NCBI GenBank assembly: GCA_963665185.2
Contig: CAXXPO010000019.1
Coordinates: 177,329 to 241,328 of the forward strand
From: G963665185 sp963665185
Lineage (GTDB): Bacteria > Desulfobacterota > Desulfovibrionia > Desulfovibrionales > Desulfovibrionaceae
Length of the DNA stretch: 64,000 nt
Direction: 5' to 3'
Shown piece after piece: positions 42,394 through 51,143 of this stretch. The notes beneath the pieces were generated by a model, which ran no database searches, was not told where the DNA came from, and saw nothing but the letters and a program-made list of their open reading frames with translations. How positions within the stretch are numbered: position 1 is the first letter of the stretch; each line of letters opens with the position of its first letter. Made by a program: the position numbers and the translations under genes.

Positions 42394-43669
42394 ATGAGCA
42401 CTCCCCACCACCAGCGGTCATTCCGAACGCCTCAAAAAGCTCATCCAGGCCAATCAATCCCTGGCGGCCATCGAATCACTGGGGGAACTGCTGGACCGTC
42501 TTCTTGACCTGGCGCAGGAAGCGACTGTTTCGGAAGCCGCAAGCATTCTCCTCTTTGATCCCATCCGGCAGGTACTGGAGTTCACTCTGACCAAGAACAA
42601 CATCCTGGGAAAGAAAGCCCAGATGGAGCTTTTGGACAATGTGGAGTTGAAACTCGGCCAAGGATTGGCCGGATGGGTGGCACAAAACAGAACCTCCGTC
42701 ATCGTCAAGGATGCCCGGACCGATACCCGGTTTTTCCGAAATGCCGACGACGCCACCGGATTCGTAACCCGCTCCCTGCTGTGTTCACCACTCCTGAACC
42801 GGGACGAGCTGCTTGGCGTCATCCAGGTCATCAATCCCTGTTGCAAGCAATTCTTTGACGAAGACGACAAGGACATCCTGGAGAGCTTTGCCAGCCTTGC
42901 CTCCGTGGCCATACTTCGCTCGCGTCTGCTGCGCCAACGCCTCAAACAGCAGCGTCTGGAAGCCCAGCTGGAAGCCGCCAGCCGAATTCAGACACATTTC
43001 TGGCCCACCTTGCCAGATTTTGGGGAACACGGCGGAGTCTGGGCTTATTCCCATCCAGCGGTTTTTGTGGGAGGCGACCTCTACGACTGCATCAACCTGG
43101 GTGATGGAAGCCATCTTTTGTACGTCGCCGATGTTTCCGGCAAGGGTCTGCCCGCCTCGCTGATAATGGCCGCAGTCTGGTCAAGAATACGCAGTGCAGC
43201 CGTAAAATTCGAAAGCCTTGGCAAGCTTCTTTCACGAGTCAACGCGCAGCTGTATGATCTTCTTGCGGGAGACGGATTGTTCGTGACCATTGTCGCCGGG
43301 CGTTACGTTCCTGATACGGGAGAGCTGCAGCTGGTAAACGGAGGGCATCTGCCTCCTCTCTGGCAGAAAAACGGCATCATGGCACAAGGGCCTGAACTGC
43401 AAGGCTTCCCGCTGGGTATAGTTCCCCACTGCGAGTACGAGCAGCAGGAGATCCTCCTGGACCGTGGAGAAAGCATCATCTTCCTCACCGACGGCGTCAC
43501 CGAGGCCCGCAATGCCCAAGGCGACATGTTCGAAGAGGAACGGGTTGTCCACTACCTGACCCAGGCGGATGAACGGCCATGCGGTCAAGGCCTTGTCCGC
43601 GAGATATCAGCATGGTGTGACTCCGCAGACCCCACAGACGACATCACGCTGCTTGAAATCTACCGATGA
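42394..43669 (+). CDS. GAF domain PP2C/SpoIIE-type phosphatase, frameshifted at the 5' end
   Basis: A GAF domain (about residues 20-170, SEAASILLFDPIRQVLE) is followed by a SpoIIE/RsbU-type serine phosphatase (about 200-425) with VGGDLYDCINLGDG, VADVSGKGLPASL, VNGGHLPP and the terminal TDDITLLEI metal-binding motif. The likely start ATG at 42394 is in another frame; removing one C from CCCC at 42403-42406 gives MSTPTTSGHSERLKK. Such phosphatases usually act on anti-anti-sigma factors, but none is encoded nearby. Confidence 0.85.
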
Positions 43670-43942
43670 CCAGTACTTGAGCTCTCGTCAGCCATTCGCC
43701 CCCCCCGGAATTGGGAGATCAACCGGGAAAAAGCCCCCCGATGCGCGGAGATTTGCTCGAGTCCCATAAGGACGTTTATTGTTCTGCGTCCAGGTGACGC
43801 CGGCTTTCACGTTATTCAAGCCAGCAACGCCGTGCACCGCCCCCTGGTTCCCCTTGAAGCCAATCAAGCAAATTCACGTAAAGACATGTCTATGCCCCGA
43901 ACGCGCAACCTGCAAAAGGACTTGAACACACAAGGCGGATCC
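43670..43942. other. Gap after the phosphatase; no gene seen
   Basis: About 270 bases between a plus-strand stop and the minus-strand HTH stop. No hairpin terminator or other element was recognised. An open frame on the plus strand running into the HTH gene is its antisense shadow. Confidence 0.4.
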
Positions 43943-44200
43943 TCAATGGGACGCCGATTTTTTGGGTGGACGTCCCGGACCTGTTCCGGGGGATGGCAGC
44001 AGCTCCTTCGGGATCCCAAGGCCTACAAGCTCGCCGAAAACTTTTCGCGACTTGCGCTTTCCCTGCAATACATACGTTATGAATGAAGGGTCCACACCGA
44101 GCTTTACCGCCAAAGTGGTCTTGCCGATGCCATGGTAGGTCAGCCAGGCATTGACCGCCCTTAGCCTCTCCGTCTTGGTCAGATCCAAATAAATGCTCAT
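43943..44200 (-). CDS. Small HTH (XRE/Cro-like) protein
   Basis: 85 residues. NAWLTYHGIGKTTLAVKLGV followed by DPSFITYVLQGKRKS fits a lambda-repressor-like helix-turn-helix. It is clearly related to the gene at 44521-44778 (same LDLT opening, YHGI, LGxP(K/R)ELL). DNA binding is predicted; target unknown. Confidence 0.7.
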   Translation of the reverse strand: MSIYLDLTKTERLRAVNAWLTYHGIGKTTLAVKLGVDPSFITYVLQGKRKSRKVFGELVGLGIPKELLPSPGTGPGRPPKKSASH

Positions 44201-44520
44201 TCTTCATTCCGGCAATAAAATGCCAATTTTTAACCCTGAATTTCCACGTTCCCCCCAGTGAAAATAATCAAAGTAAGTTTCTGCAAAACAACTGCATCCC
44301 GTACTTACCTTTGCCATGGTTCACGTTCCGCACTTACGGACAATGACCTTGCTTTTCCAAGAATATCAATTTCTCCTGCCTTCTCTGCACAAGCCGATAC
44401 CATTTCGGCTGCCATCCGGCTTAAGACTCGCCGTACTGCTGACGCGCGGGTCGCGTTCCCATTCAGGGCAAGCCGAAAACAAATGATTCATTTGCCCGAT
44501 ATTCTCTTCCGCGCATCTGC
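44201..44520. other. Gap between the two HTH genes
   Basis: 320 bases of lower GC than the surroundings, presumably with the promoter of the 43943-44200 gene. No RNA gene or repeat was recognised. Confidence 0.4.
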
Positions 44521-44778
44521 CTATCGATCCTGAACCAACAGTTCTCTGGGCAACCCCAGGCGCAAAAGCTTTTCCCGCACTCTGCCTATAGGCTGTGTTC
44601 CGTTAAGCAGGCGTGTAACCGTGGACGGACTCACCCCGAGACGCTTCGCCAACTGTTTTCCGGAGATGCCGTGATAAACCAGCCATGTTTTCAGGGCCTT
44701 TTCCTTAGGAATCCGTGTCAGATCAAGAACAAGATAATCTGCTGATTCCTCGACTGACACACATTGCTCAAGCATCAT
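44521..44778 (-). CDS. Small HTH protein, paralogue
   Basis: 85 residues. KTWLVYHGISGKQLAKRLGV followed by SPSTVTRLLNGTQP is a clear XRE-type helix-turn-helix, closer to the canonical pattern than its neighbour. Similar proteins act as phage or island repressors. No integrase or other phage gene lies near it. Confidence 0.72.
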   Translation of the reverse strand: MMLEQCVSVEESADYLVLDLTRIPKEKALKTWLVYHGISGKQLAKRLGVSPSTVTRLLNGTQPIGRVREKLLRLGLPRELLVQDR

Positions 44779-45094
44779 ACGAAGTGCCCTCCCAGGATAT
44801 GCTATTCAAACTATGCGTTGTCTTAACTCTAACAAGACTGTGACAACCTGTCCATTATCCTCATCAAAACCAATTTATAAACGGTTTTACTTCGCATTTT
44901 ATAAATATTAGATGCTAATTACATGAAAAAGTTGAAATTGATCAAGCAACTATGCGGGATATCAATGCTTCGCAGCGCAGTTCAACCTAAGGAAAACACT
45001 TTGGATAAAATGCATCATTACATCGTAACATATCGTAATCAGGGTTGATTTATGACTCTCTCCTCAAAAAACATTTTTTTTCTTTAACATCTTT
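44779..45094. other. AT-rich gap
   Basis: About 316 bases with much lower GC than the rest of the window, with T runs around 45060-45100. It presumably carries the promoter of the 44521-44778 gene and the 3' flank of the Smr gene. No clear gene or terminator was found. Confidence 0.5.
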
Positions 45095-45787
45095 TTACAT
45101 TTCACGAAAAAAGCCATCACGTTCCCATCGAACCTTTCCAAAATTTCTCTTGTATTTCCTAATAAGTACATACATAGCACCCACCCCCCCCTCCTTTGGA
45201 AGAGCAGAACAAAAAGCCAGTACAACCCGACGAAGAGGCTCTTGTGTCAGCCAATGCTGCACTTCCTGCTTGATCACGGGAATGCCCATCAAAGACCCTT
45301 TTCCCCGCCCTGTAACCACAAGCACTCCCCGCTTGCCCGAAATATAGGCGTCCTTGATGAAGTCCAGAAGACAGCTGCGCGCCTGCTCCAGATTCAAACC
45401 ATGCAGATCCACATGCGCCTCCATGGAAAGAGATCCCGCCTTGAGATTCCGAAGCAAGGCGCTGTCCAGTCCGCGCACATGCCCTTGCATGTACTCTCCG
45501 GAAAATTCCAATTCAAACTCTGACTCGCCTTCGACAATACGTCGCAAGGAGTCCAGCACATCGTGCTCGCGCGGCGGACAGGCGGGCGAAGGCTTGGGAC
45601 GGTCGTGCAATGTTACTGTCCTCCCTTTTCCCTTAAGCGGGACAACATCCTTCATCATACTGTGGAAATCGGCATCATTTCCAATGTTCTTGGACTGTTG
45701 GAGAGGTGCTCCGGCAGTGACGCCTTTCTTTTTTTTGGGAGCCACTTTTACTTTCCTTAAAGCCCTCAAGGAGCGATGCTTGACCAT
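45095..45787 (-). CDS. Smr domain protein
   Basis: 230 residues: a basic lysine-rich N terminus, then a C-terminal Smr domain with HVDLHGLNLEQARSCLLDFI (LDLHG motif) and VVTGRGKGS (TGxGxxS). Smr domains, as in MutS2 and SmrA/B, act as nucleases on DNA or collided-ribosome mRNA. The lone version here, with a basic N terminus, resembles SmrA/SmrB. Substrate not predictable. Confidence 0.87.
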   Translation of the reverse strand: MVKHRSLRALRKVKVAPKKKKGVTAGAPLQQSKNIGNDADFHSMMKDVVPLKGKGRTVTLHDRPKPSPACPPREHDVLDSLRRIVEGESEFELEFSGEYMQGHVRGLDSALLRNLKAGSLSMEAHVDLHGLNLEQARSCLLDFIKDAYISGKRGVLVVTGRGKGSLMGIPVIKQEVQHWLTQEPLRRVVLAFCSALPKEGGVGAMYVLIRKYKRNFGKVRWERDGFFREM

Positions 45788-45935
45788 ATATCCTCCTTGA
45801 AAAAGGTACCCTCAGGAGCTGGGAGAGGCAAGGTGCAGACAGATGCGCAAAAAGTCCATACAATGTTCAGATGCCGTTTCCCGCGTTCTGTGGTAAGGTA
45901 TCCGAAAAACAAACATCTGGAGAAAATTCCCTGTC

Positions 45936-46595
45936 ATGTTGTTGCAGACTGAAAGAGAAAAAGTTGTCCTCTTCGGGAAAAAAATGGTTTCCGCCGGCCT
46001 GACAACCGGCACGGGCGGCAATATCAGCCTGCTCGGCTCGTCCGCCCAGGGACATCCGGCGGATATGATCGCCATAACGCCTTCCGGAATTGACTATGCG
46101 GACATGACGCCTGCAGATGTGGTAGTGCTGGACCGCAAGGGCGACATTCGGGAAGGCGACCTTCCCCCCTCCAGCGAACTGGGATTCCACCTTGCCCTGT
46201 ATGACCAACGCCGGGATATTCGCGCCGTGGTTCACACGCATTCGGTCTACGCCACGACAATGGCCTGTCTGAACTGGGAAATTCCCGCCGTACACTACCT
46301 CATAGGCTTTTGCGGCCACAAGGTTCCGCTGGCTCCCTACGCGACCTACGGAACGGATGCCCTGGCCCGCAATGTGGCCGAATCCATCGGGCAATACAAT
46401 GCCGTGCTTCTGGCAAACCACGGCTTGGTGGCCGTTGGCTCCAGCCTGCCCAAAGCCTTTGAAACCGCGGAGGAAACAGAACTGGTCGCCCAGATATATT
46501 ACCGAACCAAGGCCGTGGGGAATCCTGTCATTCTTCCGGCCGAGGAAATGGATCGTGTTATCGCCAAATTTTCCAATTACGGGAAAAAAAAATAA
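45936..46595 (+). CDS. Class II aldolase/adducin family protein (FucA-like)
   Basis: 219 residues. Glycine-rich LTTGTGGNISLLG near residue 25, the catalytic glutamate region SSELGFHLALYD, zinc-binding histidines in HTHSVYATTMAC, and NHGLVAVG. This fits L-fuculose-phosphate aldolase and its relatives, which cleave sugar phosphates to DHAP and an aldehyde. Substrate cannot be told apart from, for example, methylthioribulose-phosphate dehydratase. Confidence 0.85.
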   Translation: MLLQTEREKVVLFGKKMVSAGLTTGTGGNISLLGSSAQGHPADMIAITPSGIDYADMTPADVVVLDRKGDIREGDLPPSSELGFHLALYDQRRDIRAVVHTHSVYATTMACLNWEIPAVHYLIGFCGHKVPLAPYATYGTDALARNVAESIGQYNAVLLANHGLVAVGSSLPKAFETAEETELVAQIYYRTKAVGNPVILPAEEMDRVIAKFSNYGKKK

Positions 46596-46613
46596 CCGTC
46601 CCAGAGATCGTTC

Positions 46614-48209
46614 ATGACGCCCCAAACCACCCCACGCACTGACAGTCTTGCAAGGTATGCCCGAAAGTGGATGATGTGGACCTGCATTCTGTCATTTTCA
46701 CTGACCATGGGAATATTTGCTTTTCCCTCCGCAACACAGGCAGATCACACCACCTACATGGTCCGGGGCGACGAAGATTATCCCCCTTACGAGTTTATCA
46801 ATGAACTTGGCGAACCAGACGGGTTCAATATCGACCTGATCAAGTCCGTGAGCAAGGTCATGGGGTTCACGCCCCTCATTTCCCTCGGCCCGTGGACCGA
46901 GGTCAAAAACGACCTGTTCCAGCGCCGTATCGACATCCTCACCGGAATGTATTTTTCATCCAAACGCGACAGAGATGTGGATTTCTCCACGCCGTTCATC
47001 ATCGTCACTCACTCGATCTTTGTGCAGAAAGGCTCTCCCATTCGTTCGGTTGCCGACCTGGAAGGCAAGCGCGTGCTTGTTCAGAACGGCGACATCATGC
47101 ACGAATGGGCGGAAAAAAATCTCTCTTCAAGCAAAATTCTTCCAGTGGACAACCAGGGAACGGCCCTGCGCAGACTCTCCATGGGGGAAGGCGACTGTGC
47201 CCTCCTGGGCACGCTTCAGGGACTTTACAATGCGGAGCGCTTTTCCCTGACCAACATCACGTCCGTCGGCCCCTCCATCCTGCCTCAGAGGTATTGTTTC
47301 GCCGTTCCCGCAGGACGCCAGGAACTGCTTGCAAGACTGAATGAAGGATTGAGCATCCTCAAGCGCACAGGGGAGTTCGACCGGATATACGAAAAATGGT
47401 TTGGAGTTTACACGGAAAAAACTTTTCCAACCGCCATCTTTCTTTGGGTGTTGCTGCTGCTGTTCGTCGTTGGAGGTGCCAGTGTCGTCTGGAACTGGAG
47501 CCTGCACAGACGTGTGTATGTCAAAACACGGGAGCTGAACCAGGAACTCGCACAGCGAATCCGGGCGGAAAATGCTCTCAAACAAAAAGAGGAAGACCTC
47601 CGCGGCTCCCTGGCGGAAAAGGAAGTCCTGCTCAAGGAAATTCACCACAGGGTCAAAAACAATCTGCAGATAATATCCAGCCTGTTGGCCCTGCAGATGG
47701 ACCAGCTCGACACGCCCACCGCCAAAGACATGTTCATCGATTGCCAGCGGCGCATCACGTCCATGGCCCTGGTGCACGAGGAGCTGTACCAATCCAAAAG
47801 CCTTTCCAGGGTAAACCTGGCTGATTATGTCAAAAAGCTCGTGAAGTCATACAGTTGCGGCCTCAGAACAAACAATCATGTGGCCTTTGAAGTACAGGTG
47901 CAAAGTTTCAACCTGCCGGTTCACAAGGCCATCCCATTCGGCCTCATTCTCAATGAACTCGTGACCAATTCGATCAAGCACGCCTTTGTCGAAAAAAACG
48001 GCATCATCACCATAGTGGCCCACTCCACCGAACACGTTGTATCCCTTGCCGTATCCGATACCGGCTCGGGCTTTCCGGAAAACTTTTCCCCTGACCACGC
48101 AACCGGCCTGGGGATGCAGTTGGTGTTGGGTCTGACCAAGCAACTTGACGGAAAAATCCATATGGACAACGCCCCCGGCGCAAGGGTCCGTATTGTTTTT
48201 CCCGAGTAA
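46614..48209 (+). CDS. Sensor histidine kinase with periplasmic solute-binding domain
   Basis: 531 residues: signal/anchor (about 16-42), an SBP_bac_3-type amino-acid-binding domain (about 45-265, with GEPDGFNIDLI), a membrane segment (about 270-290), a short coiled coil, then a HisKA_2 dimerisation domain with IHHRVKNNLQIISSL and an ATPase domain with LVTNSIKHAF and VSDTGSGFP. The phosphorylated histidine is in IHHRVKNN. It probably senses a small amino acid or polar ligand. No response regulator lies next to it. Confidence 0.87.
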   Translation: MTPQTTPRTDSLARYARKWMMWTCILSFSLTMGIFAFPSATQADHTTYMVRGDEDYPPYEFINELGEPDGFNIDLIKSVSKVMGFTPLISLGPWTEVKNDLFQRRIDILTGMYFSSKRDRDVDFSTPFIIVTHSIFVQKGSPIRSVADLEGKRVLVQNGDIMHEWAEKNLSSSKILPVDNQGTALRRLSMGEGDCALLGTLQGLYNAERFSLTNITSVGPSILPQRYCFAVPAGRQELLARLNEGLSILKRTGEFDRIYEKWFGVYTEKTFPTAIFLWVLLLLFVVGGASVVWNWSLHRRVYVKTRELNQELAQRIRAENALKQKEEDLRGSLAEKEVLLKEIHHRVKNNLQIISSLLALQMDQLDTPTAKDMFIDCQRRITSMALVHEELYQSKSLSRVNLADYVKKLVKSYSCGLRTNNHVAFEVQVQSFNLPVHKAIPFGLILNELVTNSIKHAFVEKNGIITIVAHSTEHVVSLAVSDTGSGFPENFSPDHATGLGMQLVLGLTKQLDGKIHMDNAPGARVRIVFPE

Positions 48210-48264
48210 GCCCGGCACAACAAAATTCCGCCCCTGACGGCGCACACCCTTCATCTGTACCTAT

Positions 48265-48999
48265 TCAGTCTTCCGGTTCCGCCGTCTCCTGCGCCCCTTT
48301 GACCACATGCAGATCCACCCCCATTTCCCGGCTGGGCACAAGGCTGTATATCCTGTCAGCCCGCAAGGCAAAGTGATCTATCTGATGATGGCTGATGACA
48401 AGGACCTGCAAATCAAGCCTGTCGGCCACGGCCTTGATCACGCTCATGAATTTGGACACCAGTCCGGGCTTGAGCCAGCAGTCCTGCTCGTCCAGAACAA
48501 TGAACGGACGATGGCTGGTCCGATCGAGCAGGGACAGGGCGATCAGACGGAGTCCTACGGACAGGATATTGCAGACCGATCCTCCCTGACCGTGAAGAAT
48601 GTCCTCCACCTCGCCGTCTTCACGCTCTATCTGGAATTGAATGTTCAGTCGGCCCGCCTTGAGGTCGCGGGTGGAAACCACGCGCCGCTCCTGCCCCAGA
48701 ATTTCACGAATGGCATGGCTGAGGTTGGCTTCGATTTCATCCAGTATTTCACCGAACAAGGCACGGCTGAGGTCGTCGAGCAAGGCTCCGGCCTTGGGCG
48801 CAAGCTCCAAAAATTCAAGGACGTTTTCCCGCTCCTTGCGCAAGCGCCGGTATTCATCGTGCCGGGCTTCGGCCAAAGCATGCAGGCGATCGAAACGACG
48901 CTCCAGGGTGCGAGGCGAGGCCAGAAGGATATCGGATTGTGCATCCGAAAAAGTGGAGCCCGTGTCGCCCCCCCTGTCCTGAGGCTGCTCATGCGCCAT
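48265..48999 (-). CDS. Rad50-like ATPase, C-terminal half
   Basis: About 244 residues from the ATG at 48999 (AGGA 7 bp upstream). A helical N-terminal coil precedes an SMC/Rad50-type lobe: signature-like GQGGSVCNILSVGLRLIAL, Walker B PFIVLDEQDCWLKP, and H loop VISHH. It lacks Walker A and any zinc hook, so it can only act with a partner, most likely the N-terminal half encoded at 51130-52491. Start overlaps the CPBP gene's stop by 11 bp. Confidence 0.7.
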   Translation of the reverse strand: MAHEQPQDRGGDTGSTFSDAQSDILLASPRTLERRFDRLHALAEARHDEYRRLRKERENVLEFLELAPKAGALLDDLSRALFGEILDEIEANLSHAIREILGQERRVVSTRDLKAGRLNIQFQIEREDGEVEDILHGQGGSVCNILSVGLRLIALSLLDRTSHRPFIVLDEQDCWLKPGLVSKFMSVIKAVADRLDLQVLVISHHQIDHFALRADRIYSLVPSREMGVDLHVVKGAQETAEPED

Positions 49000-49876
49000 G
49001 GTTCTGTCCTGCCGGTTCTGCACCAACTTCAGTATCCTGCGGACTCAACCTGCCGGTCATGAGGATCCATCCGGCCAGCCCCCCCAGGGGAATCCAGCTC
49101 AGCCACCCCAAAAAAGAAACAGCCACCCCGGAGTAGCCGGGCACAGCCAACAGAACAAGAGAGCCGCCCACGGCGTTGCCCGAGGCATGAGCCAGGCAAA
49201 CCGGCCAGATGCTGCCGCTTTTTTCGCGCAACCATCCGAAGATGATGGACATGAAAATGCATCCGCCGGTAAACGCGATCATGCCAAGAACCGGGTGTCC
49301 CGGGAAATTATACCCGCGAAGATTGAGCGGCAAATGCCACAACGACCAGATCACCCCGGTACCCACAGCCGCGGCCAATGGGTTTCCAGAAAAAATGCGG
49401 CGTTGCAGATATCCGCGCCATCCGAATTCCTCGCCGAAAAGTATCAGACTGGCGGGAACGGCGGAGGCCAGGGAACTGGTTACAAGGTTGAGCGTCCCCC
49501 AATCCCGGAGGAATCCGCCTTCGGAACTGCTCCGAGCCAAGGCGCTGAGTCCGCCCTTGAAACTGAAATCCACATCCGCCAACCCCAGCAGGGAGGCCAG
49601 AATCAAAATAATGTATACACACGGCAGAGGAAAAAACCAAGCGAACATGTAGTACCGCCATTTGCCAAAATGCAGCCCAAGCCCGGCGTCGGCAAATCCC
49701 TCCCTGGTCACCAGCAGGCGAACGGCCAGAGCCGCCAGGGCCGGAGCGAACGCTCCATACATGATCTGAAGCATGGGGGAGGAGCCGCCGGGAATCCATC
49801 CCTTGTTGGCAAGACCTTCCCAAATGCCCCAGGCAATGCCGAAACTAAGCAGGATATAGGCAACCACTCCGCGCAT
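48989..49876 (-). CDS. CPBP family intramembrane protease
   Basis: 295 residues, about eight membrane segments. Motif 1 EEFGWRGYLQRRI carries the EExxxR glutamates. Motif 2 FTGGCIFMSIIFGWLRE and motif 3 CLAHASGNAVGG carry the family's conserved residues (F...H/N). Known members are bacteriocin self-immunity proteins and Rce1-like proteases. It sits 3 bp after the coiled-coil gene, within the nuclease operon. Confidence 0.87.
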   Translation of the reverse strand: MRGVVAYILLSFGIAWGIWEGLANKGWIPGGSSPMLQIMYGAFAPALAALAVRLLVTREGFADAGLGLHFGKWRYYMFAWFFPLPCVYIILILASLLGLADVDFSFKGGLSALARSSSEGGFLRDWGTLNLVTSSLASAVPASLILFGEEFGWRGYLQRRIFSGNPLAAAVGTGVIWSLWHLPLNLRGYNFPGHPVLGMIAFTGGCIFMSIIFGWLREKSGSIWPVCLAHASGNAVGGSLVLLAVPGYSGVAVSFLGWLSWIPLGGLAGWILMTGRLSPQDTEVGAEPAGQNHGA

Positions 49877-49879
49877 GGG

Positions 49880-50206
49880 CTATTCCTCCCCTGCCAAACC
49901 CTGTTCTATCTGATCCAGTTTTTTGCACACCTCGTCAATATGCTGACCGTAGTTGCTCACAAGCTTTTCATTTTCAGCTCGTTTCTCCGCCAGCAGGCTT
50001 TCAAGCTCCTCTGGATCGCTTGTGCCATACTCCTGCCGTGCCTGGTCTTCCAGTTCCTGAAGCTGCCGTTCTATATTGGACAGCCCTTCCTCTGTTCTGG
50101 CGCGTTCAAGCCGCAACCGGTCAAATTCGTTTTTCAGCCCGGCCAGTTCTTTTTCCAAGGCGTTGTCGCGCCCGTTTCCATCCTGCGGATTTTTACTCAT
50201 CGGCAA
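49880..50206 (-). CDS. Short coiled-coil protein of the nuclease operon
   Basis: 108 residues, strongly predicted coiled coil (LEKELAGLKNEFDRLRLERA; NIERQLQELEDQARQ), acidic, with no enzymatic motif. The gene overlaps the Mre11-like gene by 14 bp. It could supply a coil segment to the split Rad50, or be an accessory subunit; this is inference. Confidence 0.7.
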   Translation of the reverse strand: MPMSKNPQDGNGRDNALEKELAGLKNEFDRLRLERARTEEGLSNIERQLQELEDQARQEYGTSDPEELESLLAEKRAENEKLVSNYGQHIDEVCKKLDQIEQGLAGEE

Positions 50207-51143
50207 TGACCTCTTGGTACAGCTTCCAGACCAGTTCGCTTTCCGCCAGTCCGGGTTGGAGGTTGTCTTTCAAAAATTGCTTCAACCCCGAGCCTTCACG
50301 GGTTCGTTTCCAGGCAAGCCGTTCCAGGCCGTCCAAAAACCGGGAGCCGCCATCCGCCTCCACGCTTTCCTCTGGAAATTCCTGTTCCGGAAACACTTCG
50401 AAAAACGGCAGGTGTTCCAGTTCCACACGCTCCAGCTCGTCCTGTCCCGGCCGCCAGATATGCGCCGCGGGAACCCGTTCCATGGAGCGCCTGGAAAATG
50501 TTATCCGAACTATATTACCGGGATTAGACCAACGTGTCGTGCCTTTTTGCAAAGTGGGCTGGGGACGATGGATGTGTCCGTTGATTATCCAGTCGATACC
50601 CGGAATTTCATGGGCAACCACCTTTTTTTCCGGGTAATCCGGAAAATTGACATTATGATGGGTCAGCCACAAGACACTCTCGCCCTTGCGCACCCCCTGG
50701 CGATCAAAGGAGTCGGGAATGGCTGTTCCATCAGGCGCCGATCCCACCACGGCGGAACCCGCCGGAGTCACTATACGAAAAGCCGGGCCGCTGTCCTTGA
50801 GCAGGCGAAGCACGCCCGCGGACTCCAACACCGAAATGGAGCAATCGTCCGTAAGCCGGGCCTGGTATTTATCGTGGTTGCCTATCAGGGCATAGGGACG
50901 CAGTGCACGGAACAAATTCATCATTTCCACCAGCAGCCAGTTTGGATTTTCCCGCGGCCAGTGGAACATGTCCCCCAAAAACACGGGCAGCAGATTCATA
51001 TCCCGCGCCATGTCCAGGCAGATTCCCACTTTGTCCAGAACCTGACGGGGATAATCCGGCAGACGTTGCCCCGGTGCGCTTCCGGCCAAATGCGGGTCGG
51101 CTACGAACAGCAGGCCCGAGGCCCGCTCCTCAGGCAGGTTCAT
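50193..51143 (-). CDS. Mre11/SbcD-like metallophosphoesterase
   Basis: 316 residues with all the dinuclear metal ligands of Mre11: D16-x-H18, GD at 57-58 in LGDMFHW, GNHD at 88-91, THHN, and GHIHRP. These make a 3'-5' exonuclease or endonuclease likely. Overlaps the Rad50-N gene by 14 bp, implying a complex. Its length is like SbcD. Confidence 0.82.
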   Translation of the reverse strand: MNLPEERASGLLFVADPHLAGSAPGQRLPDYPRQVLDKVGICLDMARDMNLLPVFLGDMFHWPRENPNWLLVEMMNLFRALRPYALIGNHDKYQARLTDDCSISVLESAGVLRLLKDSGPAFRIVTPAGSAVVGSAPDGTAIPDSFDRQGVRKGESVLWLTHHNVNFPDYPEKKVVAHEIPGIDWIINGHIHRPQPTLQKGTTRWSNPGNIVRITFSRRSMERVPAAHIWRPGQDELERVELEHLPFFEVFPEQEFPEESVEADGGSRFLDGLERLAWKRTREGSGLKQFLKDNLQPGLAESELVWKLYQEVIADE

